DNA of 16,808 nucleotides from Nitrospirota bacterium (GCA_021790695.1 JAJYGJ010000062.1:539-17346); one strand, 5' to 3'. Counted from the stretch's first letter, positions 1 to 9,783 are shown. The notes: generated by a model from the sequence alone, not told the origin. Translations and numbers: made by a program.

Positions 1-137
1 AATATCACAGCAAATAGCCGATTATCAACGCCGCCCGCGCCTTGATGAGGAAGCCGCTATCAGTGCGCTCCTCCCGTGTCATTCCCGCAACCGGACTTTC
101 GCACGCATGACACAATTGATTATGCCGCATTGATTTT

Positions 138-170
138 TTGATGGAAACTAAATAAACTATTATAGTTTCC
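138..170 (+). promoter_or_regulatory. Putative promoter with overlapping TetR operator
   Basis: Two nested inverted repeats lie just upstream of the TetR gene. The outer pair is GGAAACTA (143-150) and TAGTTTCC (163-170). The inner one is AAACTAT-T-ATAGTTT (154-168), a perfect palindrome around base 161. They overlap a plausible sigma70 promoter: -35 TTGATG (138-143), a 17-bp spacer and -10 TATAGT (161-166). The AT-rich sequence stands out from the GC-rich surroundings. TetR-family genes commonly bind such palindromes in their own promoters, so autorepression of the efflux operon is the likely role. The palindromes are seen; repressor binding is inferred. Confidence 0.6.
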
Positions 171-177
171 AAAGTTT

Positions 178-816
178 ATGGCGGAGGCGACAGGCATAAG
201 GACGGAGCGGGCGGGCGGGTCTGCCCGCGCGCGGATCATAGCCGCCGCGCGCAGGCGCTTCTTCGCGCAGGGTTTCCGGGGCACTACCATGGACGGCCTT
301 GCGGAGGAGCTTGGGATCAGCAAGAAAACCATTTATTCCCGCTTCCCGGGCAAGGCCTCGCTCATAAAGGCCGTGCTCCTCGATAAATTCAAAGAGGTGG
401 AGGCGGACCTGGACCGGGCAGTTTCCGAGGGGCCCCGGGGCGATTTTTTTACGTCGCTTGAAGCGCTTCTTGCCTGCCAGCAGCGGCATTCGGAGGAGAT
501 CCGGCCGCCGTTTCTCCGTGATATCCGCCTGGAAGCCCCTGAGATGCTGGAACTGGTCGAGAAATGGCGGCGCGGCCTTGTCCGTCTCTTTATGGGCAGG
601 CTTCTTGGCGAGGGGCGGAGGGCCGGGATCATTCGCAAGGACGTCCCGGCCGGCCTGGCAATCGACATCATCCTTGGCGCGATGCAGGCCGTCATGGACC
701 CGGAGCGGATGGAGGAACTCGGCCTCACGCGAAAGACGGGATTTTCCTGCGTCATCAGGGTCGTCCTGGACGGCCTCATCACGGAAAAGGGCCGGGCCAT
801 AAGACGAGGGCCGTAA
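178..816 (+). CDS. TetR/AcrR-family transcriptional regulator
   Basis: A 212-residue protein with a TetR-type DNA-binding domain at about residues 17-65. The helix-turn-helix runs around residues 36-57 and includes LAEELGISKKTIYSRF, the typical xxYxxF recognition-helix end. The rest (about 70-212) is an all-helical ligand-binding and dimerisation region too divergent to name an effector. The ATG at 178 is the only in-frame start after a stop at 163-165, and it keeps the whole HTH. No Shine-Dalgarno sequence precedes it, and the predicted transcript would begin only about 5 nt upstream, so it may be translated leaderless. It is first in an operon with an HlyD adaptor and an ABC exporter, and is probably their local repressor, released by a transported compound. 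Family assignment is secure; the ligand is unknown. Confidence 0.9.
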   Translation: MAEATGIRTERAGGSARARIIAAARRRFFAQGFRGTTMDGLAEELGISKKTIYSRFPGKASLIKAVLLDKFKEVEADLDRAVSEGPRGDFFTSLEALLACQQRHSEEIRPPFLRDIRLEAPEMLELVEKWRRGLVRLFMGRLLGEGRRAGIIRKDVPAGLAIDIILGAMQAVMDPERMEELGLTRKTGFSCVIRVVLDGLITEKGRAIRRGP

Positions 817-819
817 AAC

Positions 820-1896
820 ATGAGCGATAACACGAACAGGCACTCAAAAAGGATGGCGCGGGTGATAATCGCCCTGCTCGGGGCCGTCCTGGCGGCGGGC
901 GCGGTCTTGTTGCTCCGGTCCGGCCGGAAAAGCCTGACGCCCGCCATCCACGTAACCGGAATCATGGACGGGGTGGAAGTGGATCTCGCCCCGAAGATAG
1001 CGGGACGGATTTCATGGATTGCATGCGGCGAAGGCGGTCCCGTCAAAAAGGGCCAGTTGGTGATCACCCTCGACAGCGAGGACATCAGGGCCCAGGTCAT
1101 GCAGGCCGCGGCCGCACGGCAGAAGGCGGAGGCGGACATAGGGACGGCCCGGGCCTCGGTGCAGGACGCAAGGGCCGCCTTCATCAGCGCGGGCGCGGAC
1201 GTAAAAAGCGCCGCGGCGGGGGTGGAAATGGCCCTTGCGCAGCAGGAGGAGTCCAGGAGAGAGGCCGGACGGGCGCAGGACCTCTATAAAAAGCAGTTCA
1301 TATCCGCGCAGGCCCGAGATCAATTGGTCTCCGCCTATGACGTAGCCAGGGCGGCTCATGACTCCGCGGTCGCAAAACTCGATTCCGCCCGCGCGAGGAG
1401 GCAGCAGGCGGAGGCCGCGCTTGACACGGCCGCCAGCCAACTGGTCTCATCGAAGGCGCTCTTGAGGGAGGCCGGCGCCAACCTCGCCTTTTACCGGGCA
1501 AAACTCGATGATACGCAGATAAGGACCCCGGTGACCGGCACCGTCATATTCAAGGCCCGCGAGCAGGGCGAGACGGTCAGCCCCGGCGATACGATAATGA
1601 CGGTTGTGGACCTTGACAGCCTTTACGCGAGGGTCGACATCGATGAAACCAGAATCGGCCGTGTGAGGCTGAACGGCCCGGCCGATATCACGCTGGATGG
1701 AATGCCGGGAAAGGTCTTTAAGGGCAGGGTTATCGAGGTAGGCCGGTACGCGGAGTTCGCGACCCAGAGGGACGTGGTCCGCGGCAGGGAGGATATAAAG
1801 ACCTTCAGGGTGAAGATAAAGGTTTTAAACGACCCCGGCAGGATTTTGAAGCCCGGCATGACCGTGGAAGTCGCCATACCGGCCGGGAAGCCGTGA
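820..1896 (+). CDS. HlyD-family membrane fusion (periplasmic adaptor) protein
   Basis: A 358-residue inner-membrane-anchored adaptor. After a basic N-terminus, one membrane segment spans about residues 13-32. A biotinyl-lipoyl-like half follows (about 42-88, with VDLAPKIAGRI and VKKGQLVITLD). A long Ala/Arg/Gln-rich coiled-coil hairpin covers about 88-230. The second lipoyl half starts at DTQIRTPVTGTV (231-242), and a beta-barrel region ends in LKPGMTVEVAI (343-353), the usual HlyD/EmrA/YbhG signature. The start is 3 nt after the TetR stop, with GAGGG (806-810) nine bases upstream. In tripartite pumps this protein links an inner-membrane transporter to an outer-membrane TolC-type channel; here the partner transporter is encoded directly downstream. 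No outer-membrane factor gene is present, so one would have to come from elsewhere in the genome. Confidence 0.92.
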   Translation: MSDNTNRHSKRMARVIIALLGAVLAAGAVLLLRSGRKSLTPAIHVTGIMDGVEVDLAPKIAGRISWIACGEGGPVKKGQLVITLDSEDIRAQVMQAAAARQKAEADIGTARASVQDARAAFISAGADVKSAAAGVEMALAQQEESRREAGRAQDLYKKQFISAQARDQLVSAYDVARAAHDSAVAKLDSARARRQQAEAALDTAASQLVSSKALLREAGANLAFYRAKLDDTQIRTPVTGTVIFKAREQGETVSPGDTIMTVVDLDSLYARVDIDETRIGRVRLNGPADITLDGMPGKVFKGRVIEVGRYAEFATQRDVVRGREDIKTFRVKIKVLNDPGRILKPGMTVEVAIPAGKP

Positions 1897-1906
1897 GGCA
1901 AAAGCA

Positions 1907-2914
1907 ATGCAAGGGACGAAGGCAATCGCCGTACATGAAATAACGAGGAAATTCGGGACCGCCACCGCCGTTGACAGGATAAGTTTCGAGGTGGACAGGG
2001 GGGAGTTTTTCGGTTTCCTGGGCCCGAACGGCGCCGGCAAGACGACCCTTATAAGGATGCTGACCACACTCCTTGTCCCCACCGGCGGGAAGGCGGTTGT
2101 CGCGGGCTTTGACGTGGCGGAAGACCCCTCGGAGGTCAGAAAGCATATCGGGGTGGTGCCCCAGGCCATGACCAGCGACCTTGACCTTACTGGCCGGGAG
2201 AACATGGACATCTACGGCCGGTTCTACGGAATACGCGCCAGGCAGAGAAAGGAAAGAGTGGAGAGACTGCTTGAGATGGTGGGCCTTGCGCAAAGGGCGG
2301 ACGACCTTGTCGCCACCTATTCGGGCGGCATGAGAAGGAGGCTGGAGATCGCCAGGGTCCTTGTGCACAGGCCCGAGCTCCTGTTCCTGGACGAGCCCAC
2401 CATAGGTCTCGATCCCCAGTCCCGGCGCGTCGTGTGGGATCTGCTGAGGAAGCTCACGGAGGGGGGCTCTATCACGATATTTCTCACCACGCATTATATG
2501 GAGGAGGCAGAGACACTTTGCGGACGGGTCGCGATCATAGACGCCGGCAGGATCATAGCCATGGGAAGCCCGGCTGAGCTTAAGGCGGGCATACCCGGCA
2601 ACGACATTATTACGCTCAGGGTAGGGGGGCTTACCGGGGAGATCGTCCAATCCATCAAAAAATTGCCATTCGTCCACAACGTGGGCATGGAAGACGAGTC
2701 CATCAGGGTATCCGCGGACAACGGGGCGGAAAACCTGCCCGGGCTTATCGACGCCGTAAGGGCCTCCGGCGGGACCATACTTTCGGCCTCGGTCCATGAA
2801 CAGTCCCTCGAAGACGTATTCATACACTATACGGGGAAGTCCATACGGGAAGAGGAGGCCAGGAAAATCAATTTCCTGGTCGGGGCCGGCATACCCAGGG
2901 GATTCGGAAGATGA
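1907..2914 (+). CDS. ABC transporter ATP-binding protein (DrrA/NatA/YbhF type)
   Basis: A 335-residue ATPase subunit with all nucleotide-binding motifs: Walker A GPNGAGKT (39-46), Q-loop Gln86, signature YSGGMRRRLEIA (138-149), Walker B LLFLDEPT (158-165), D-loop GLDP (167-170) and switch His196 in LTTHYMEEAE. The C-terminal LEDVFIHYTG (301-310) is characteristic of the DrrA/ABC-2 exporter subfamily. About 25 further residues follow that motif, a little longer than many relatives. GAGG at 1895-1898 lies 8 nt before the ATG and overlaps the HlyD stop codon; the 3' end overlaps the permease start as ATGA. It should energise the downstream permease, exporting a drug, lipid or similar amphiphile; the substrate cannot be read from sequence. 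Confidence 0.95.
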   Translation: MQGTKAIAVHEITRKFGTATAVDRISFEVDRGEFFGFLGPNGAGKTTLIRMLTTLLVPTGGKAVVAGFDVAEDPSEVRKHIGVVPQAMTSDLDLTGRENMDIYGRFYGIRARQRKERVERLLEMVGLAQRADDLVATYSGGMRRRLEIARVLVHRPELLFLDEPTIGLDPQSRRVVWDLLRKLTEGGSITIFLTTHYMEEAETLCGRVAIIDAGRIIAMGSPAELKAGIPGNDIITLRVGGLTGEIVQSIKKLPFVHNVGMEDESIRVSADNGAENLPGLIDAVRASGGTILSASVHEQSLEDVFIHYTGKSIREEEARKINFLVGAGIPRGFGR

Positions 2915-4026
2915 CCAGGCTGCTTGCCGTCATAGAAAGGGACCTGAAGAAATTCAAGCGAAACCCCGTCGTGCTGGCAATGAGCATACTTATGCCCATG
3001 ATCTATCTGGTCATCCTCGGCAATTCCTTTCAGGGAAAACTTACGGGCCTGCCCCTGGCCGTTGTGAACCAGGACGGGGGCCCGCAGGCGGACCGGGTGA
3101 TGGAATACCTGCGGGCCGTGCAGGCCGGCCCAAGGACGTTTTCGGTCGCGGTCCTCAGTGACCAGCGCGCGGCCGTGGACGGCGTGAGGTCGGGCAGGTA
3201 CAAGGCCGCTCTCATCATACCCCCCGATTTCAGCAGGAGGGTCGCGGTAAGCGGCAGGCCCGATATCGGACTTTTCCTTGACAACACGGACAGCATTTCC
3301 TCCGATACCATAAGGAACCTCGTGGACGCGGCCCTGTCTTCAATAAAATCGGAGTATGTGCCCATCAGGGAGCCGGCCGATGAGCCGCTGCTGAGGGACA
3401 TCAATCTTTACGGGAAGGTCGACTACTACCAGTCCCTCGTGCCGGGGGTAGTGATAATGGCCATATTCCTGGGCACCCTGACCACGGGCGCGTTCAACCT
3501 GGTAATGGACCGTTTCCTCGGCATCGAGGAGAGCTACCTGCTGACGCCGCTCTCGAAAGGGCACATCGTCGGCGGCCTCATCATCAGCGGCCTTTCGATA
3601 ACCACGATGAACGCCGCGCTGATATTGACAATGAGCATGCTTATAACGGGCATTCCATTGTCGAGGGGGATTGATAATTTTTTCCCTGTTCTTTTTGTCG
3701 TGGTCTTTACGACCCTCTGCCTCCTGAGTCTCATGTTCGCCATCCTGGGAAGGATAAGTCATCCACGGATCGTGGGGGTGTTGAGCGGGTTTCTGAATGT
3801 CATACTGTTTTTCCCGAGCGGCGCGGTCTATCCGGTGGCGAGCTTCCCCGGATGGCTTAAATCCTTCGCCAGGGTGAACCCCGAGGCCTACGCGGTGGAC
3901 GCCCTTAAGTCCCTGCTTTTTAAAAACGCGGGCATGGCGGCCGTCTCGGGGGATGTGGCTTTCCTCGCGCTTTTTACCGCCGCGATGATGGCCTTGTCGA
4001 TCCTCACATTCAAACGGACGTTATGA
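2911..4026 (+). CDS. ABC-2 type transporter permease
   Basis: A 371-residue integral membrane protein of the ABC-2 superfamily (YhiH/YbhS/DrrB-like). One N-terminal membrane segment (about 20-38) is followed by a soluble extracytoplasmic domain of about 135 residues (40-173). Five more hydrophobic segments follow at about 174-196, 217-246, 255-279, 286-306 and 347-367. The motif NPEAYAVDALKSLLF (323-337) before the last helix is typical of the family. Its ATG overlaps the ATPase stop codon by four bases, implying translational coupling. Related HlyD-linked exporters such as E. coli YbhGFSR have two permease genes; only one is seen here, so the working transporter would be a homodimer. The next features downstream are minus-strand tRNAs, so the operon ends here. 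Confidence 0.93.
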   Translation: MTRLLAVIERDLKKFKRNPVVLAMSILMPMIYLVILGNSFQGKLTGLPLAVVNQDGGPQADRVMEYLRAVQAGPRTFSVAVLSDQRAAVDGVRSGRYKAALIIPPDFSRRVAVSGRPDIGLFLDNTDSISSDTIRNLVDAALSSIKSEYVPIREPADEPLLRDINLYGKVDYYQSLVPGVVIMAIFLGTLTTGAFNLVMDRFLGIEESYLLTPLSKGHIVGGLIISGLSITTMNAALILTMSMLITGIPLSRGIDNFFPVLFVVVFTTLCLLSLMFAILGRISHPRIVGVLSGFLNVILFFPSGAVYPVASFPGWLKSFARVNPEAYAVDALKSLLFKNAGMAAVSGDVAFLALFTAAMMALSILTFKRTL

Positions 4027-4028
4027 GA

Positions 4029-4069
4029 ACCTGTCTCTCTTTCGCTGCGGAATCGATTTTGAGATAGGT
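4029..4069 (+). other. Imperfect inverted repeat after the efflux operon
   Basis: ACCTGTCTC (4029-4037) and GAGATAGGT (4061-4069) can pair over 9 bp with one G-U pair around a 23-nt loop. It starts two bases after the permease stop codon and its right arm lies inside the first copy of the 23-bp direct repeat. No T-run follows, so it is not a classical intrinsic terminator. It may be an mRNA-end hairpin or one end of a small repetitive element. Confidence 0.35.
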
Positions 4070-4072
4070 CCC
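4050..4072 (+). repeat. Direct repeat, copy 1 (23 bp)
   Basis: First of two copies sharing TTTTGAGATAGGTCCC and differing at one base of 23 (G at 4055 against A at 4351). The copies lie 296 bp apart and bracket the tRNA pair. They could be a dispersed intergenic repeat or footprints of a small mobile element. The identity is seen directly; origin is unknown. Confidence 0.75.
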
Positions 4073-4120
4073 ATGAGAATCCCGGCGCGGACATGACCTC
4101 TGAAGGGCTTAATAAAACAA

Positions 4121-4194
<74 letters not shown>

Positions 4195-4199
4195 TCTTA

Positions 4200-4274
4200 T
4201 CGGGGCGAGAGGATTTGAACCTCCGACCCCCTGCTCCCAAAGCAGGTGCGCTAGCCGGACTGCGCTACGCCCCG
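4200..4274 (-). tRNA. tRNA-Pro (anticodon UGG)
   Basis: The minus strand folds as a cloverleaf. The acceptor is CGGGGCG (4274-4268) with CGCCCCG (4207-4201), and base 4200 gives discriminator A. The T-arm contains GGTTCAAATCC. The anticodon stem CCTGC/GCAGG surrounds loop TTTGGGA, giving anticodon TGG at 4239-4237. CCA is not encoded. It is the promoter-proximal member of a two-tRNA transcript. Confidence 0.97.
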
Positions 4275-4334
4275 AACCGAACAATATAAAAAATTCATCA
4301 AGTTTGTGAGACTGGCCACGAAAACCGCTTTCAT

Positions 4335-4343
4335 ATTATACCA
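4335..4343 (-). promoter_or_regulatory. Putative extended -10 promoter for the tRNA pair
   Basis: The minus strand reads TGGTATAAT (4343-4335): a perfect -10 hexamer (4340-4335) with the TGn extension. It would start transcription about 55 nt before tRNA-Pro. No good -35 hexamer lies 17 bp upstream, but extended -10 promoters can do without one. The region where a -35 would sit falls inside copy 2 of the direct repeat. Confidence 0.5.
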
Positions 4344-4345
4344 AA

Positions 4346-4368
4346 GAATCAATTTTGAGATAGGTCCC
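4346..4368 (+). repeat. Direct repeat, copy 2 (23 bp)
   Basis: Second copy of the repeat at 4050-4072, identical at 22 of 23 positions. It lies between the putative tRNA promoter (minus) and the HAD gene (plus). Its TTGAGA (4355-4360) could act as a plus-strand -35 box for the HAD gene, with TTTAAT (4378-4383) 17 bp downstream. That promoter is speculative. Confidence 0.75.
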
Positions 4369-4375
4369 GGTATAT

Positions 4376-4396
4376 GCTTTAATAAAGCTGATCAGC
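4376..4396 (+). promoter_or_regulatory. Two adjoining palindromes upstream of the HAD gene
   Basis: GCTTT-AAT-AAAGC (4376-4388) and the perfect palindrome GCTGATCAGC (4387-4396) share two bases and lie 38-58 bp before the HAD start codon. They overlap the putative -10 region. They could be an operator for the phosphatase gene or chance; no regulator is encoded next to it. Confidence 0.35.
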
Positions 4397-4433
4397 GTAA
4401 TCGGAACAAATCGGTGAAAACGGGCGGTTAGTA

Positions 4434-5180
4434 ATGAAACTGGTGCTTTTCGATATCGACGGGACCCTTCTTGATTCCGGCGGGGCCGGAGTAAAGGCCA
4501 TGAACGCAGCCTTCTGCGAGCTGTTTTCAGGCGCGGCGCCTTCCTCGTCCGGCATGCCGTTTGCCGGCCAGCCGTTCAAAGGCATAAAAATGGCGGGCAA
4601 GACCGATGCCGAGATTGTGGCGGAGGCCCTGAGTAAGCACGGCATTGAAGCCGACGGCAGGGTCCCCGTATTCATGGACGCCTATATCCGTCATCTGGGC
4701 GTGTATATCGAAAATTCTGAAAGACGCCTTAAACCGGGCGTGAGAGAGGCGTTAAACGCGCTCAGCCTCATGCGGGGTGCGGCGCTCGGCCTTCTTACCG
4801 GCAATATCGAGAAAGGGGCCAGGATAAAGCTTGAGCCGTTCGGTCTTAACGGGTATTTCCCGGTCGGGGCCTTTGGAAGCGACAGCGCCGACAGAAACAG
4901 CCTCCTTCCCATAGCCCTGGAACGTTTCAACAGGAGCTTGAAAACGGACCAGAACGGGCGTATCGCGCGGCTGGATCAAAACGGGAAACATGGCCCTGAG
5001 GACTGCGTCGTGGTGGGCGACACGCCAAGGGACGTGGAATGCGCGAAGCTGCACGGAGCGCGCGCGATTGCCGTGGCCACCGGCCGTTATACGGCGGCCG
5101 AACTCCTCCGTACTGAGGCGGACCATGTCATGGAGGACTTGAGCGATACGCCGCTTTTTCTAAGATATCTCGGTTTTTGA
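4434..5180 (+). CDS. HAD-superfamily hydrolase, phosphoglycolate phosphatase-like
   Basis: A 248-residue haloacid-dehalogenase-fold phosphatase. Motif I is DIDGTL (7-12; Asp7 nucleophile, Asp9 acid/base). Motif II is LLTGN (120-124, Thr122). A lysine in the motif III area is near Lys132. Motif IV is VVVGDTPRDVECA (192-204; Asp196 and Asp200, Mg2+ binding). The helical cap with GKTDAEI (55-61) resembles Gph/beta-phosphoglucomutase-type C1 caps. Likely a small-metabolite phosphatase in the cytoplasm; the exact substrate is not determinable. An extra loop at about 170-188, with DQNGR and DQNGK as an imperfect internal duplication, is not usual in the family. The Shine-Dalgarno sequence is weak. 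The 3' end overlaps the convergent transketolase by 21 bp. Confidence 0.88.
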   Translation: MKLVLFDIDGTLLDSGGAGVKAMNAAFCELFSGAAPSSSGMPFAGQPFKGIKMAGKTDAEIVAEALSKHGIEADGRVPVFMDAYIRHLGVYIENSERRLKPGVREALNALSLMRGAALGLLTGNIEKGARIKLEPFGLNGYFPVGAFGSDSADRNSLLPIALERFNRSLKTDQNGRIARLDQNGKHGPEDCVVVGDTPRDVECAKLHGARAIAVATGRYTAAELLRTEADHVMEDLSDTPLFLRYLGF

Positions 5181-7220
5181 TGTTTTACTTTTTTGATTTT
5201 GATTTTGATTTTTATTTTTAACCGCTCGCCCCTTGACCAGCCGTAAAGCCGTCCTCACGACGTTATCGACCGTGAACCCGAACTTCTCGAAGACGGTTTT
5301 GCCCGGCGCGGAGGCGCCGAAGCGGTCCAGCCCGATCTCCGCCCCTCTGAGCCCGGTATATTTTTTCCAGCCCATTGTTGACGCGGCCTCGACGGAGAGC
5401 CGCGCCTCCACGCCAGGCGGAAGCACCTTGTCCCTGTAGCGTTGCGGCTGGATGTCAAAGAGCCGCCAGCTTGCCATGTTCACGACCCGCACCGCGAGCC
5501 CGTTTTTTTCCCGGAGTATTTTGGCTGCTTCGAGACAAAGGTGCACTTCAGAGCCGGAACCAATGAGGATAAGGTCCGGCGCTCCCACGGAATCCGAAAG
5601 GATGTATGCGCCCTTTAATATCCCGGAGGCGGGACCGTAACCGTTTTTTCTCCGGTCCAGCACCGGAAGGTTCTGCCTTGAAAGGATGAGGCTCGTGGGG
5701 CCCGTTTGCGAAAGGGCCAACTTCCATGCCTCCGCGGTCTCATTCGCGTCCGCCGGCCTTATGACCGTAAGGCCCGGCATTGCCCGCTGGCTCGCCATAT
5801 GCTCAACCGGCTGATGGGTGGGTCCGTCCTCGCCCACGCCGATCGAATCATGGGTAAAGACATAGATAGCGTGGGTCCGCATAAGGGATGAAAGCCTGAG
5901 CGCCGGCCGCAGATAATCCGCGAAGACGAGGAAAGTCCCTCCATAGGGGATCAGCAGGTTGCTGAGGGCGATGCCGTTCAGGACTGCACCCATCGCGTGC
6001 TCCCTCACGCCGAAATGGACGTTTCGTCCGGAGCGCTCCGGGGTGAAATCCCCGCCGTCCTTGATATACGTGTTATTGGAGGGCGCAAGGTCGGCTGAGC
6101 CGCCGATAAGCTGGGGGATTTTAGGCGCCAGCGCGTTCAAGACCTTGCCGGAAGCACTCCTCGTCGCGATGGAATCCCCGGGTTTGAAAACGGGCATGGC
6201 CTTTTCCCATCCTTCCAGGAACCGGCCGGCGGTGAAGTCCTCCAGCGTCTTTCCAAGGGCGGGGTATTTTTTCCCGTATCCGGCAAGCATGCTCTGCCAT
6301 TCGGCCTCCAGCTTCCTGCCCGCGGGGACGGCCTTTCTCATCCGGCTTGAGACCTCCCTGGGGATGTAAAAACTCCTGTCCGGCCAGGAGCAGGATTTTC
6401 TTAAAAGCCTTGCCTCATCCCCGCCGATGGGCGCTCCGTGGGCCTTCGAGGTGCCTTCGAGGTTCGGGCAGCCACGCGCTATGCACGTGCGTGCGATTAT
6501 GAGGGAAGGGCGGCCCTTCTCTTTTTTGGCCGACTTGAGCGCCCTTTCGATGCCTGCCATGTCATAGCCGTCCACACGCTGGACATGCCAGCCGTATGCC
6601 TCATAACGCCTGCCCACGTCCTCGGTGAAGGCGATATCGGTCGGTCCCTCTATGGTTATCCTGTTGTCGGAGTAAAGGTAGATTATCTTGCCCAGCCCGA
6701 GATGTCCGGCAAGGGACGCCGCCTCGGAGGTGACGCCTTCCATCATGTCCCCGTCGCCCAATATGCCATAGATGTTGTAATCGAATATGGGGAAGCCCGG
6801 GCGGTTGAACAGGTCTCGCAGGCGTCTCTCGGCGAGCGCCATTCCCACGCCCGTCGCAAAGCCCTGTCCGAGGGGCCCTGTGGTCGTTTCTATGCCGCGG
6901 AAGGGCGCGTATTCGGGATGCCCCGGCGTATGGCTGCCCCACTGGCGGAAATTTTTCAGGTCGTCGAGCGTCAGATCGTAGCCGGTGAGGTGAAGCAGGC
7001 TGTAGAGGAGCGCGGAGCCGTGGCCGGCCGAAAGCACGAACCTGTCGCGGTTTGGCCAGAGCGGGTTTTTCGGGTTATGCGCGAGCGCCCTGCTCCAGAG
7101 CGCATAGGCCATCGCGGCGTCTCCCAGCGGCATGCCCGGATGGCCCGATTTCGCCTTCTCCACGACGTCCACGGAAAGCATCTTTATTGTGTTGATGCAC
7201 AGGTCGTCAATCCTCGCCAC
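5160..7220 (-). CDS. tkt: Transketolase
   Basis: A ThDP-dependent enzyme moving two-carbon ketol units between sugar phosphates in the non-oxidative pentose phosphate pathway. Numbering counts from a TTG at 7226. SGHPGMPLG is at 27-35, GPLGQG at 117-122, and the ThDP/Mg motif GDGDMMEG (157-164) ends at Asn188. Catalytic Glu409 is in FGVREHAM, and His459 and His471 are in FTHDSIGVGEDGPTHQP. The TTG at 7226 lies only 2 nt after AGGAGG (7234-7229), whereas GTG at 7220 lies 8 nt after it, so GTG (686 residues) is the likelier start. The core ends near residue 670. The last 18 residues, Asn/Gln/Lys-rich, are read from an AT-rich repeat and overlap the HAD gene. The core is full length with active-site residues intact. 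Confidence 0.95.
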   Translation of the reverse strand: MARIDDLCINTIKMLSVDVVEKAKSGHPGMPLGDAAMAYALWSRALAHNPKNPLWPNRDRFVLSAGHGSALLYSLLHLTGYDLTLDDLKNFRQWGSHTPGHPEYAPFRGIETTTGPLGQGFATGVGMALAERRLRDLFNRPGFPIFDYNIYGILGDGDMMEGVTSEAASLAGHLGLGKIIYLYSDNRITIEGPTDIAFTEDVGRRYEAYGWHVQRVDGYDMAGIERALKSAKKEKGRPSLIIARTCIARGCPNLEGTSKAHGAPIGGDEARLLRKSCSWPDRSFYIPREVSSRMRKAVPAGRKLEAEWQSMLAGYGKKYPALGKTLEDFTAGRFLEGWEKAMPVFKPGDSIATRSASGKVLNALAPKIPQLIGGSADLAPSNNTYIKDGGDFTPERSGRNVHFGVREHAMGAVLNGIALSNLLIPYGGTFLVFADYLRPALRLSSLMRTHAIYVFTHDSIGVGEDGPTHQPVEHMASQRAMPGLTVIRPADANETAEAWKLALSQTGPTSLILSRQNLPVLDRRKNGYGPASGILKGAYILSDSVGAPDLILIGSGSEVHLCLEAAKILREKNGLAVRVVNMASWRLFDIQPQRYRDKVLPPGVEARLSVEAASTMGWKKYTGLRGAEIGLDRFGASAPGKTVFEKFGFTVDNVVRTALRLVKGRAVKNKNQNQNQKSKTSKTEIS
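5184..5220 (-). repeat. AT-rich microsatellite encoding the transketolase tail
   Basis: On the minus strand the end of tkt contains three AAAATC hexamers within a run of A-rich words. They encode the low-complexity tail NKNQNQNQKSK. The composition differs sharply from the GC-rich enzyme core. It looks like intergenic repeat DNA that an altered or lost stop codon brought into the reading frame. Confidence 0.65.
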
Positions 7221-7227
7221 TTCCAAA

Positions 7228-7234
7228 CCCTCCT
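7228..7234 (-). promoter_or_regulatory. Strong RBS that decides the transketolase start
   Basis: AGGAGG (7234-7229) is followed by GTG at 7220 with 8-nt spacing, the normal distance. The TTG at 7226 is only 2 nt away, too close for ribosome initiation. This favours the GTG. Confidence 0.7.
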
Positions 7235-7264
7235 TTACCGGATGAAAAAGATATGCAGGGCAAA

Positions 7265-7294
7265 ATTATCACACATTAAACGGCCTTAATTCAA
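7265..7294 (-). promoter_or_regulatory. tkt: Putative sigma70 promoter for transketolase
   Basis: The minus strand reads -35 TTGAAT (7294-7289), an 18-bp spacer and -10 GATAAT (7270-7265), preceded by TGT as an extended -10. It lies in the 100-bp gap between copA and tkt. The -35 overlaps a near-palindrome, CCTTGAATTAAGG (7297-7285). The hexamers are seen; activity is inferred. Confidence 0.5.
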
Positions 7295-7329
7295 GGAAGG
7301 GGAGATTTTATCCCGCCCTGCCGCTCGTT

Positions 7330-9783
<2,454 letters not shown>

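Noticed and set aside
1805..2827. Minus-strand open frame (340 codons)
   Set aside because: Antisense to the ABC ATPase and the HlyD end, with no domain and no credible start context.
4029..4069. Intrinsic terminator for the efflux operon
   Set aside because: The stem has a 23-nt loop and no T-run follows, so only an imperfect inverted repeat is reported.
5184..5220. Intrinsic terminator between HAD and tkt
   Set aside because: The plus strand is T-rich, but no GC-rich hairpin precedes it. The tract is a microsatellite.
7221..7226. TTG start for transketolase
   Set aside because: Only 2 nt from AGGAGG. GTG at 7220 has normal 8-nt spacing, and only two residues differ.
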